Assembly: GCA_016839405.1 (NCBI GenBank)
Contig: JAEOUJ010000013.1
Location: forward strand, 1 to 23,429
Length of the DNA stretch: 23,429 nt
Origin: Candidatus Gerdarchaeota archaeon
Lineage (GTDB): Archaea; Asgardarchaeota; Heimdallarchaeia; JABLTI01
Direction: 5' to 3'
Below the pieces are notes generated by a model. That model saw only the letters and a list, made by a program, of their open reading frames with translations, was not told the origin of the DNA and did no database searches. Shown here piece after piece: positions 1 to 7,478 of the stretch; position 1 is the stretch's first letter; the number at the start of each line of letters is the position of its first letter. Both the position numbers and the translations under genes were made by a program.

Positions 1-1042
1 CAGATCTGTGAATCCAAAGTGAGAATTTTCCAATTACACTAGCTCCCCAAGAGATTACTCTTCTAGAAAATTTCCAATCTGGGATTTCATCACGTTCACC
101 AACTACATAATGAAATCCTTCACGTAATCGAATTGCTATTTCTCCTGCTTTTTCAGGTGGATGTTGAAAATCACAATCCATAACAACAAAATAAGGAGTT
201 TCAGTTATTTTAATGGCATCAATAACACTTATTGTGAGTCCATGAATTTCTTCATTTTCACGATCTAAAAGCTGAAAATTAGAATTCATTTCGCTATACT
301 TTCTCACCAATTCTCTAGTACCATCTTTAGAGCCATCATCTGCTACAATAAGTTTTACCCCTAGAAAATTATTATCTAAGTGCTCCATTAAAGGTTGAAT
401 ATTTTCTCCCTCATTAAAGGTAGGTGTTATTATTGTTACATCACTAAAATTCATTGTTTCAGGTATAATAATTGGCTCTTCTGGTTTTTTTTCAACAACA
501 TCAAATGTCCAGACTTCATTCCAAACATAGTTCCAAAAAACAGTAATAATAAATGCAATAGCACTAGCAGGAACTGTTGCCCATCTATCTTCTGGTATAA
601 CATTAAGAAATGGTGTTTTAAGTAAGGTTGTAAACAAGTATTTCAAAACGGCTCCTGAAGCACCAACTGTAGCATATTTTATAAATTGAGTTGATACTCT
701 CTCTGCTTTTGCTTCTCCAAATGTCCAGAATTTATTTAGTATATAATTGGATAGTGTTGCAGCTCCGATTCCACATGCAATAGCTATTAAATCTATATAT
801 GTGAAACTAAACCTCCATATTTCTCGACTCGCTTCCATAACAGGAGAATTGAAACGATAAAGAATAAATTCAGCCAAATTTAAAGCTGCTAGGTTAATAC
901 CCAGACCAATTAAAGATACAATTGAGAATTTTAGTAATCTTTCTTTAAATCCTACCCCCAGGCGTTTAAAGCGTTCTTTCGCACTAGTTTTTTGGTTTTC
1001 CCTTTCAATTATCTTATTTTGAGATTGTTGATCATCCTTCAT
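1..1042 (-). CDS. GtrA-like membrane domain fused to a family 2 glycosyltransferase (DPM synthase type), 3' end off the window
   Basis: About 347 codons are visible; the C-terminus lies beyond the left edge. I translated this by hand from the reverse strand. Residues 1-40 are charged. Residues 41-175 form roughly four membrane segments of a GtrA-type domain, with two related motifs, NYILNKFWTFG (99-109) and WNYVWNEVWTF (170-180), as expected of an internally duplicated GtrA fold. A GT-A catalytic domain begins near residue 201: DVTIITPTFNEGENI, then ADDGSKDGT (234-242), then the metal-binding DCDFQHPPE (289-297). Enzymes of this kind move a sugar from a nucleotide donor to a polyprenyl phosphate; GtrA partners are thought to help flip or position the lipid-linked sugar. 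The ATG at 1042 has AGGAG ten bases upstream. The order GtrA first, transferase second is the reverse of the arrangement I would expect. The sugar and lipid specificity cannot be read from the sequence. Confidence 0.85.
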   Translation of the reverse strand, partial: MKDDQQSQNKIIERENQKTSAKERFKRLGVGFKERLLKFSIVSLIGLGINLAALNLAEFILYRFNSPVMEASREIWRFSFTYIDLIAIACGIGAATLSNYILNKFWTFGEAKAERVSTQFIKYATVGASGAVLKYLFTTLLKTPFLNVIPEDRWATVPASAIAFIITVFWNYVWNEVWTFDVVEKKPEEPIIIPETMNFSDVTIITPTFNEGENIQPLMEHLDNNFLGVKLIVADDGSKDGTRELVRKYSEMNSNFQLLDRENEEIHGLTISVIDAIKITETPYFVVMDCDFQHPPEKAGEIAIRLREGFHYVVGERDEIPDWKFSRRVISWGASVIGKFSLWIHRS

Positions 1043-1078
1043 ATCAAATAAACTCCTGGATGAAAATCTAATAAATGG

Positions 1079-1097
1079 ACTTATTAGGTCAATAAGT
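1079..1097. repeat. Short inverted repeat upstream of the GtrA-glycosyltransferase gene
   Basis: ACTTATT and AATAAGT are perfect 7-base arms around the 5-base spacer AGGTC. The repeat lies between the 3' end of the TrmB-like gene and the start of the glycosyltransferase gene, both on the minus strand. It could be an operator for the downstream gene or a weak terminator hairpin for the upstream one. No T-tract follows it closely on the minus strand, which argues slightly for an operator. In DNA this AT-rich it could be chance. Confidence 0.35.
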
Positions 1098-1156
1098 AAT
1101 TATCTAGTTCATTATTAAAACTATTCAAAATAATCAAAAGTACACATTATATCAAT

Positions 1157-1990
1157 TTACGATTTCTTAGCGATTTTAAATAATTCATTATACGCAATTA
1201 ATTGTCGTTCAATAATTTGTTTTGAATGTATCCATATTCCAAAATATGTTTCATGAGGAAATAAAGGCAATAACACAATTGCTTCACCATTATCTGAAAT
1301 AATCACTCCAAGAAAATCAATAATTGAACCAATTTGTTTTACAATATTGAAGAATTTTAAATCAGGTTTCATACTGATGGGAATATCAATTAAAAAATGT
1401 TCAAAACCTAATTTTTGAAATTGCTTGGGTTTCATACCAGAAGCTATTTGTGATAATTGAGTAATTGTAAGTGATCTAAGATGTACACCTCTCTCTTTTA
1501 GAGTTAATAATTCATTTTCAAAGAGTGATAGAGTATTAGTGCCCATAGCTACTGATAATTCCTTTTGGACATTAAGTAATAGACCTTTTACAATTCGCTT
1601 CAAAGCGTTGAGTCCTGTAAATGGTGAGATTTCTCCAATAAAAGATGGAGTGGTAAATTCACTCAAGTGATCTAATCCTTTTCTTAATTCCTCTTCCATT
1701 TCTCTATTAGTTTCTTGAATACGTCTAATAATTATATCAGGTGAATAAGTTGTATATTGAACAGGACGAGTTCTAGAGTGCTGTTTAATGAGGTTTTTCC
1801 TTGCTAAACTTTCAAGTGTTTGATAAACCTTCGGAAGAGGAACATCAGTAAATTTGTGTATTTCTTTTACAGTAGAAGTACCTATCGCACTAAGAATAGC
1901 TAATACTTGTGATTCATATTTTGGAAACCCCAACTCCATAAATGACTGAACAACAGGATCAATCTCCTTTTTCAAATCTTCAGAATTCAT
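1157..1990 (-). CDS. TrmB-family transcriptional regulator
   Basis: The 277-residue protein has the TrmB layout. Residues about 13-85 are a winged helix-turn-helix (FMELGFPKYESQVLAIL, then TVKEIHKFTDVPLPKVYQTLESL, with the wing ending VQYTTYSP). Residues about 86-112 are a short coiled coil, and the rest is an effector-binding domain like the PLD-fold TrmB C-terminus. Known TrmB proteins respond to sugars and control ABC transporters in euryarchaea. Here the gene is divergent from an ABC-2 exporter and the 97-base gap contains a strong palindrome, so local control of the exporter and of itself is the natural inference. The effector is unknown; an exporter partner suggests it need not be a sugar. 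The ATG at 1990 has a GTGAT a few bases upstream as a modest ribosome site. Confidence 0.82.
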   Translation of the reverse strand: MNSEDLKKEIDPVVQSFMELGFPKYESQVLAILSAIGTSTVKEIHKFTDVPLPKVYQTLESLARKNLIKQHSRTRPVQYTTYSPDIIIRRIQETNREMEEELRKGLDHLSEFTTPSFIGEISPFTGLNALKRIVKGLLLNVQKELSVAMGTNTLSLFENELLTLKERGVHLRSLTITQLSQIASGMKPKQFQKLGFEHFLIDIPISMKPDLKFFNIVKQIGSIIDFLGVIISDNGEAIVLLPLFPHETYFGIWIHSKQIIERQLIAYNELFKIAKKS

Positions 1991-2021
1991 TTATATCACA
2001 GGTAATAAATTTCTTTTAAAT

Positions 2022-2050
2022 AAATTTATATACTTTGAGTATATAATTTT
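2022..2050. promoter_or_regulatory. Near-perfect palindrome between the TrmB-like gene and the ABC exporter: candidate operator over two opposed TATA boxes
   Basis: The arms TTATATACT (2026-2034) and AGTATATAA (2038-2046) are perfect 9-base inverted repeats around TTG. After one mismatched pair, AAA (2022-2024) and TTT (2048-2050) extend the symmetry. Each arm holds a TATA-like core, TTTATATA on the plus strand and its mirror on the minus strand. Placing start sites about 25 bases beyond gives roughly 2055 (plus) and 2015 (minus), both compatible with short leaders to the genes at 2088 and 1990. A regulator bound here would block both promoters. Symmetry and location are seen directly; the regulator identity is inferred. 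Confidence 0.65.
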
Positions 2051-2087
2051 TATTATCATACAAACTTTTCTAAAGTGATGATTGTAA

Positions 2088-2822
2088 ATGACAAACTCAG
2101 CTGTCAATATTATGGAATTGACAAAAGACTTTGGTAAATTACGAGCAGTAGATAATTTAGATCTTGCAATAACTGAAGGAGAAATTTTTGCACTTGTTGG
2201 TCCAAATGGTGCCGGTAAAACAACAACTATTAAAATGATACTTGGAATTATACATCCTACTTCTGGTAAAGTTCAAGTCTTAGGTTGGGATATCCCAAAA
2301 GAACGTAAGAAGATAAAAAGAGATATTGGTTATTTAGCCCAAAAAAGAGCTCTTTATGAAACTTTAACAGCTCGTGAGAACATTGAATTTTTTGCTGCAA
2401 TTAAGGGCATGCGAAAAGAAGAAATTAAAGAAAAAACTGATGAATTAATTGATGTTCTCAACCTTGTAGAATACGAAAAAGTACGTGCACATAATCTTTC
2501 AGGTGGTACACAGCAAAGAGTTGCTTTAGCTTGTGCCTGTGTTAATTCCCCAAGATTACTTATTTTAGATGAAGCAACAGTAGGGCTTGATCCTGTTTTA
2601 CGAAAAGATGTTTGGGATTATCTAAGGAAATTCAATAAAGAAGTAAAGGGGGCAATAATAATTACAACTCATTTTCTTGATGAAGCCGATTATGCTGATC
2701 GAGTTGGCTTTATGAGAAATGCGAAGCTCATAGCATTAGATGCTCCAGACATTTTGAAGAAAAACACATCATCAGTTACTATGGAAGAAGTTTTCATAAA
2801 ATTAGCTAAGGAGGAAAACTAA
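2088..2822 (+). CDS. ABC transporter ATP-binding protein (ABC-2 exporter type)
   Basis: All nucleotide-binding elements are present in this 244-residue protein: Walker A GPNGAGKT (38-45), the Q-loop glutamine near 85 in YLAQKRALYETLTARENI, the signature LSGGTQQR (137-144), Walker B LLILDE (157-162) and the H-loop histidine 195 in IITTH. The signature reads LSGGT rather than LSGGQ, a known type of variation. Residues ERKKIKRDIGYLAQ and the end VTMEEVFIKLA are typical of ATPases that energise ABC-2 membrane proteins exporting lipids, drugs, polysaccharide or peptides. The permease gene follows with two bases between the stop codon and the next start, so the two are one operon. Substrate unknown. 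Confidence 0.95.
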   Translation: MTNSAVNIMELTKDFGKLRAVDNLDLAITEGEIFALVGPNGAGKTTTIKMILGIIHPTSGKVQVLGWDIPKERKKIKRDIGYLAQKRALYETLTARENIEFFAAIKGMRKEEIKEKTDELIDVLNLVEYEKVRAHNLSGGTQQRVALACACVNSPRLLILDEATVGLDPVLRKDVWDYLRKFNKEVKGAIIITTHFLDEADYADRVGFMRNAKLIALDAPDILKKNTSSVTMEEVFIKLAKEEN

Positions 2823-2824
2823 TA

Positions 2825-3955
2825 TTGAGAATGACCTGGTTAGTTGCAAAAAGAGTTTTTAAATTTATTATTCGAGATAAGCGTTTAGTTGTTTTAATGT
2901 TAGTTGTTCCAATAGTTATGGCTTTAGTTATTGGTTATGGATTTGGAGGAGAAATAAATCACGTTGATGTAGTAATTGTTGATCTTGATGAACCAACAAT
3001 AATTCCTGTGTCTTTTAGTGATCAATTAGTAGAATATCTAGATGAAAAAACCGATTTAGTAGATATAACACTCATTATTAGTCCTACTATTGATGATTGG
3101 AATACTTCAAAACAAGCTGTTTTAGATGGAGAGTTTAAAGGAGCTATTTTTTTCCCAGTTAATTTTACTAATGCTCTTGCTTCTAAATTGCTCTATGGTT
3201 TAGATAATCAAACTTTTATCGAAATATTTGTTGATAATTCTAATCCACAAGTTAGTGGTTCTATTATTAAGGCTGTTAGTGAAGGATTTCAAAACGAATT
3301 TGGTTCAAATTTGGGTTTGTCAATAAATACAGAATTCGCTTTTGATGAGAGTTTAACACAATTGCAATATATGGTACCATCAATTTTACCATTTGCTGTT
3401 TTCTTTATGTGTTTTATTTTATCGATTATTGCTTTAATTAATGAAAGAAAAGGAGGAACAATGGACCTACTTCTGTTATCACCCTATCGGAAAATAAACA
3501 TAATATTAGGCTATATCATCCCTTTATCAGTTGTTTCTATTATTCAATCAACTATACTGTTGCTTCTAACAATTTTTGGTTTTGGTGTTCCAGTAATAGG
3601 AGGGGTAGGAGCTTATTTTGCAGTTTATATAATGCTTCTATTGATAGGTTGGTGTGGAATGAGTTTAGGATTTTTACTGTCATCAGTAGCTAAAACAGAA
3701 TTACAAGCTATACAATTCATTCCAATGGTTATCTTTACAGCATTACTTTTATCAGGAATATTAGTTCCTTTAGAAACTATCCCTAGATGGCTACAACCAA
3801 TTTCCTATTTAATACCATTAACCTATGGAGCAGAATATATGCGAACAGTAATGATAGAAGGAACAGGTTTCCTTTGGCATTGGCATATAGCACCAGTTAT
3901 TGGCTTCGTTGTATTAATGATTTTCTTATCTACATTCACACTTCGTGAAAAATAA
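2825..3955 (+). CDS. ABC-2 type transporter permease
   Basis: The 376-residue membrane protein has the ABC-2 permease topology: one membrane helix near residues 21-41, a large extracytoplasmic region (about 43-180), then five or six hydrophobic helices to the C-terminus. The conserved-looking stretch INERKGGTMDLLLLSPYRKINIILG lies after the second helix, and LSGILVPLETIPRWLQPISYLIPLTYGAEYMR is the classic ABC-2 closing motif. I place the start at TTG (2825) because AAGGAGG ends ten bases before it; the in-frame ATG at 2831 would leave sixteen bases. It pairs with the ATPase directly upstream to form the exporter. Substrate cannot be inferred. Confidence 0.92.
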   Translation: MRMTWLVAKRVFKFIIRDKRLVVLMLVVPIVMALVIGYGFGGEINHVDVVIVDLDEPTIIPVSFSDQLVEYLDEKTDLVDITLIISPTIDDWNTSKQAVLDGEFKGAIFFPVNFTNALASKLLYGLDNQTFIEIFVDNSNPQVSGSIIKAVSEGFQNEFGSNLGLSINTEFAFDESLTQLQYMVPSILPFAVFFMCFILSIIALINERKGGTMDLLLLSPYRKINIILGYIIPLSVVSIIQSTILLLLTIFGFGVPVIGGVGAYFAVYIMLLLIGWCGMSLGFLLSSVAKTELQAIQFIPMVIFTALLLSGILVPLETIPRWLQPISYLIPLTYGAEYMRTVMIEGTGFLWHWHIAPVIGFVVLMIFLSTFTLREK

Positions 3956-4019
3956 TTTGAAGCTACTTTTGCAGTGGTTTCATTTTTTTTAAATTATGTT
4001 TTTACAAAAAAAAGAATTC

Positions 4020-4040
4020 AAGGTTGTTAAAAACAACCTT
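4020..4040. terminator. Hairpin between convergent genes, likely bidirectional terminator
   Basis: AAGGTTGTT and AACAACCTT form a 9-base-pair stem with loop AAA. On the minus strand it lies seven bases after the stop codon of the membrane protein gene and is followed six bases later by eight Ts. On the plus strand it is preceded by T-rich sequence after the permease gene and followed by As. It fits minus-strand termination best. Confidence 0.6.
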
Positions 4041-4047
4041 AAAAAAA

Positions 4048-5460
4048 TTATTCGCGCAAAACAACTGATGCTATAGATTTACTAGTATCCATAGTTTGTC
4101 TAGCTTCTTTCATATCACCACGTAATTCAGCAGGCATTCTGGTAGGTAATCTAAAACCTTTTTCTTCATCTTGAGCATAAGCAAAAACAAAAGTTAGATA
4201 AGCAGTTTTCATTGGTCGGAATATGAAAAATGTTGGAACGCTGGCAAATATTACACATGGTATAACACATATTAACATAGCAAAAGTCCAACTTTGTGAT
4301 GGATCAACAATTTTTATTATAAATCCTGCAATAACACCCATGATTCCATAAAGGAAAATAGCTATCCATTGAAGAATACTCATTCCTCTTTGAACACCAG
4401 TCTCTCTTATGAGAACATCCATATAATAGCGTTTGAGTAAGTCAAAACTTCTTGTAACACCATCTTTGAATTTTCTGCCTTCAACAACTATTGCAGGTAA
4501 AGTGAAATAAGTTAGATATTTGAAAATAAATCCTATGACACTTGAAACAAGTCGTGCTAAAATAGCTAATATAGCTCCAGCACCTCCCTTAGTTGAAGAT
4601 GCAGCATTTCTCAACATTTGCTGTATCCAACTAACCACAGCTGTTACTACACCAAAAGTAAAAATAGCTCCAAAATTACCTGCAACATTTTTTCTACAGA
4701 ATTTAATGTCAGGATCTCTTTTGCGATACCATTCATAAGCATAAGTAGTGTTTATAGCTTCAGCTAAATAGAAAATACCATAATAGACAATTAACTGAAG
4801 AAGTGAAGCAATTGCTCCTAAAATATAACCAAGCCAAGGAATTGATTCAAAGAATGTAATTACCAAAAAACCAAATATAGCTGCCATAGTTAGAAAATTC
4901 ACTACAGATATCATAGCTATCATAATTGGTGCCAATAACATTCCTTTTTCTGCGAGGATAACTTGACCAGTGAATTTCATGAATTCTCCTGCTCGTTTGA
5001 ATTTGTTGATATTTGTAAACATACCAATTACTAATAATACAACAGGTGCAAGGCCAATCAATGAATAAAATAATCCACCAGGGAATACAATTGCAGAAAT
5101 AATCACACCTATAACAGAGCTTACAATATATAATGCTACGCCTGCATAGACTATGATGTGACCAAATTTAGCTGTAAGAAATAACAAGAACCAACCAACA
5201 AGGAATCCCATAGCTATTAATCCAAAAGCAATGAGCAATAAGACCCACCAATATTGTGCTAAAGTACCGCCTATGAAACTAATGGTAGCAAAAAAATCTG
5301 CAATAGCTTCGCCGACTGTATAAGTTTCACCAGGAACAGTTGTAAATAATAGAAGAACAAAGCATAGAATGCCAATACCAAAGAAAATAATTGAAATAAA
5401 AGAATACCAAAACATAGCACTTTTGTTTGCTGGTTTTAATTCAATTTTACCAACACTCAT
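4048..5460 (-). CDS. Polytopic membrane protein of uncertain family (DUF6159-like or SLC44/choline-transporter-like)
   Basis: The 470-residue protein has about ten or eleven hydrophobic segments and charged N- and C-terminal tails. Two stretches stand out. NFGAIFTFGVVTAVVSWIQ recalls the block in SLC44/CTL proteins that follows a WY-containing loop. FTLPAIVVEGRKFKDGVTRS, followed by FDLLKRYY, recalls both the CTL closing block and the Pro-containing motif of the DUF6159 membrane family. The order and spacing of both blocks fit either family, and I cannot decide by eye. No transport substrate is assigned. The ATG at 5460 lacks a clear ribosome site and sits behind a run of As. The gene converges on the ABC permease gene but has its own 5' region of 220 bases, so there is no operon link. 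Confidence 0.7.
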   Translation of the reverse strand: MSVGKIELKPANKSAMFWYSFISIIFFGIGILCFVLLLFTTVPGETYTVGEAIADFFATISFIGGTLAQYWWVLLLIAFGLIAMGFLVGWFLLFLTAKFGHIIVYAGVALYIVSSVIGVIISAIVFPGGLFYSLIGLAPVVLLVIGMFTNINKFKRAGEFMKFTGQVILAEKGMLLAPIMIAMISVVNFLTMAAIFGFLVITFFESIPWLGYILGAIASLLQLIVYYGIFYLAEAINTTYAYEWYRKRDPDIKFCRKNVAGNFGAIFTFGVVTAVVSWIQQMLRNAASSTKGGAGAILAILARLVSSVIGFIFKYLTYFTLPAIVVEGRKFKDGVTRSFDLLKRYYMDVLIRETGVQRGMSILQWIAIFLYGIMGVIAGFIIKIVDPSQSWTFAMLICVIPCVIFASVPTFFIFRPMKTAYLTFVFAYAQDEEKGFRLPTRMPAELRGDMKEARQTMDTSKSIASVVLRE

Positions 5461-5681
5461 TTTTTTTTCCTCAATAACTAGAATTTTTTCTACTCTATTG
5501 ATAGACTCATTAATTTATAATTATTATTGAAGAGAAACCGTAGGATGAAAGAATTCTTCTAAGAAGCTAAAAATAAGCAAATGTTGCAAGAATCCTTTTA
5601 AAAGAAAAACGCAGTTTTGAAGTTAAAAAATAAATTAAGAACTATATTTGTTGTTAATTAAAATGTATTGAAGGTGATAAA

Positions 5682-7121
5682 ATGACTTTGGTTGTGCGTA
5701 ATAGTCTTACAAGGAAAATTGAAGAATTCATGCCAATAGTTGAAGGTAAAGTAACTATGTATACATGTGGTCCTACAGTATATGGTGTTCCGCATATTGG
5801 TAATTATAGAACTTTCTTTATGTCGGATATGATTCGTCGATATTTGGAGTTTAAAGGCTATGATGTTATTCATGTTATGAATATTACAGATATTGATGAT
5901 AAGACTATTAGAGATTCTGCAGAGGAAGGGTTGCCCATCAAAGAATTTACTGAAAAATATACTGATGTTTTCTTTGAAGGAATAGATTGGATGAATATAA
6001 AACGTGCTCATGTTTATCCTAGAGCAACAGAAAATATTCAAGAAATGATTGATTGGATTCAGAAGCTTGTTGAAAAAAAATATGCTTATGATGCTGAGGA
6101 TGGAGTCTATTTCAATATAAGAAAATTCAAGAATTATGGTCAGCTCATCAATTTAAAAATAGAGGATCTTAAAGCAGGTGAAAGAGCTAGATCAGATGAA
6201 TATGATAAGGATAATATCCAAGATTTTGTTTTATGGAAGAAGAGCACTAAAGAAGAACTTGAACGTGGAATCTATTATGAAAGTCCATGGGGCAAAGGGC
6301 GTCCTGGATGGCATATAGAATGTTCTGTAATGTCTATGAAATATTTGGGTGAAACAATTGACATTCATACAAGTGCTGTTGATCTTAAATTCCCTCATCA
6401 TACAAATGAAATTGCTCAATCAGAAGCTGTTACAGGTAAAACGTTTGTAAATTATTGGTTACATGGTGAATTTCTTAACTTGAAAAGTGAAAAAATGTCT
6501 AAATCTTTAGGAAATGTTACTTCACTTCACCAGTTAATGGATAAATTTGAGCCTGATACTTTTCGATATATGTACCTTTCTACAAGATACGATGCAATCC
6601 TAGATTTTACAGAAGATAAACTTACAGGAGCAGAGAATAGTGTTGAACGGTTAAAAACTACTTATGATAATGTTCAAAGTAACCTAAGACATTTAACACA
6701 AAAATCACCTATGAGCAAACATGAAGAAGAGCTTTTAGAGACTGCAAGAAAAGCTCGAATGGAATTTGAAGAAGTTATGGACAATAATTTTGATACTCCA
6801 AAGGGACTAAAAGTGATTCATGAATTAGCGAAAGCTTTGAATAAATATCTAAAAGGCGAAATAAATCAAGGAACACTTGCTGAAGCTTTTGATGTCTACA
6901 AATTATTGATAGGAACATTTGGACTATTTGAAAAATCATCTGATTCAATTGCTGATAATGAAACATTTGATCAATTAATTCAATTAATTGCAGAAATTAG
7001 AGATGAAGCTAGAAAAAATAAAGATTTCAAAACTAGTGATAAAATCCGTGATAAGCTAATAGAATTAAATATTGTTCTAGAAGATTCACCTAAAGGTACA
7101 ATATGGAAACTGAAAAAATAG
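5682..7121 (+). CDS. cysS: Cysteinyl-tRNA synthetase
   Basis: Charges tRNA-Cys with cysteine in two steps through cysteinyl-AMP. The 479-residue length is normal for the family. The class I motifs are intact: HIGN (38-41) in GPTVYGVPHIGNYRTF and KMSKS (271-275) in SEKMSKSLGN. The four residues matching the zinc site of bacterial CysRS are visible: Cys29 (YTCGP), Cys214 (WHIECS), and His239 and Glu243 in PHHTNE. The C-terminal helical domain, with ARKNKDFKTSDKIRDKL and LEDSPKGTIWKL, is the typical anticodon-side ending. The ATG at 5682 has a strong AAGGTGAT five bases upstream. It is monocistronic, closed by a hairpin and T-tract directly after the stop codon. Confidence 0.98.
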   Translation: MTLVVRNSLTRKIEEFMPIVEGKVTMYTCGPTVYGVPHIGNYRTFFMSDMIRRYLEFKGYDVIHVMNITDIDDKTIRDSAEEGLPIKEFTEKYTDVFFEGIDWMNIKRAHVYPRATENIQEMIDWIQKLVEKKYAYDAEDGVYFNIRKFKNYGQLINLKIEDLKAGERARSDEYDKDNIQDFVLWKKSTKEELERGIYYESPWGKGRPGWHIECSVMSMKYLGETIDIHTSAVDLKFPHHTNEIAQSEAVTGKTFVNYWLHGEFLNLKSEKMSKSLGNVTSLHQLMDKFEPDTFRYMYLSTRYDAILDFTEDKLTGAENSVERLKTTYDNVQSNLRHLTQKSPMSKHEEELLETARKARMEFEEVMDNNFDTPKGLKVIHELAKALNKYLKGEINQGTLAEAFDVYKLLIGTFGLFEKSSDSIADNETFDQLIQLIAEIRDEARKNKDFKTSDKIRDKLIELNIVLEDSPKGTIWKLKK

Positions 7122-7149
7122 ATGTGATCTTAATCACATATCTTTTTTT
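7122..7149 (+). terminator. Hairpin plus T-tract directly after cysS
   Basis: ATGTGAT (7122-7128) and ATCACAT (7133-7139) pair perfectly around loop CTTA, followed after four bases by seven Ts (7143-7149). The stem begins at the base after the cysS stop codon. This has the form of a bacterial intrinsic terminator; in archaea the T-tract alone may be the active part. Confidence 0.7.
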
Positions 7150-7182
7150 AAGGGTCATGTAGGAAAAGGAGAAACTCAACAA

Positions 7183-7293
7183 ATGGCTCTTGGAACAGGA
7201 ATAATAATAGTAATGGCTTATATTTGTCCAAAATGTGAAAGAATTATTAATTTTGAACAAGTGGTTTCAGGTAATAAAGCATTTTATGGTTGA
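7183..7293 (+). CDS. Possible 36-residue microprotein with a CPKC motif
   Basis: The reading frame begins with ATG at 7183, with AAAAGGAG ending eleven bases upstream, and ends at TGA 7291. The peptide starts MALGTGIIIVMAYICPKCER and ends GNKAFYG. It has one CxxC knuckle (residues 15-18) after a hydrophobic N-terminus. One knuckle is half a zinc ribbon, so metal binding would need a dimer or a partner. An internal ATG at 7213 gives a shorter 26-residue version. It is flanked by the cysS terminator and by its own hairpin/T-rich end, which suggests a separate small transcription unit. I do not recognise a family. Short length means chance cannot be excluded; a truncated zinc-ribbon gene is the other possibility. 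Confidence 0.4.
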   Translation: MALGTGIIIVMAYICPKCERIINFEQVVSGNKAFYG

Positions 7294-7329
7294 TTCTTTT
7301 CAATCAAAATCTATCTTTTTTTTCTTTTT
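7290..7329 (+). terminator. Weak hairpin and long T-rich tract after the microprotein frame
   Basis: TTGATT (7290-7295) and AATCAA (7302-7307) can pair around CTTTTC, overlapping the stop codon of the small frame. A strongly T-rich run follows from about 7315. The stem is weak, but the T-rich tract is a plausible archaeal terminator. Confidence 0.45.
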
Positions 7330-7369
7330 TTCACATATCATGAGTTTTTTAAAAAGAAAAAATGATATC

Positions 7370-7377
7370 TTTATATA
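7370..7377 (+). promoter_or_regulatory. TATA box of the CDC48 gene
   Basis: TTTATATA sits in an otherwise gene-free stretch, preceded by an A-rich segment that could act as a BRE. Archaeal spacing predicts transcription from about 7398-7402, giving a leader of roughly 80 bases before the ATG at 7479. The start site is inferred. Confidence 0.55.
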
Positions 7378-7478
7378 GCAAATAGAAAAACTTGATAAAT
7401 TGACCTAGTTGCCAAAGAACTTAAAAACATATCATAAATGATTTGGAAATTATAGGTATCCTTTGGGAGTAAAAAAAT

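Noticed and set aside
2075..2081. GTGATGA matching a box C of a C/D guide RNA
   Set aside because: It lies just before the ABC ATPase start and I found no paired box D, C' and D' set at proper spacing. It more likely contributes to ribosome binding.
5461..5681. Possible small RNA in the gap before cysS
   Set aside because: No tRNA-like cloverleaf, kink-turn set or strong hairpin could be found; it appears to be a promoter and leader region only.
5658..6041. Antisense frame of 127 codons opposite cysS
   Set aside because: Shadow of the conserved cysS frame; the peptide has odd composition and no ribosome site.
7291..7293. TGA after the CPKC frame as a selenocysteine codon or a lost Cys codon of a full zinc ribbon
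   Set aside because: The frame past TGA is hydrophobic with no second CxxC, and no SECIS-like stem is evident.
7412..7466. CCAAAG (7412-7417) can pair with CTTTGG (7461-7466), which touches the CDC48 ribosome site, suggesting a leader switch
   Set aside because: A six-pair stem across 43 bases in AT-rich sequence is weak and there is no alternative structure to support a riboswitch.
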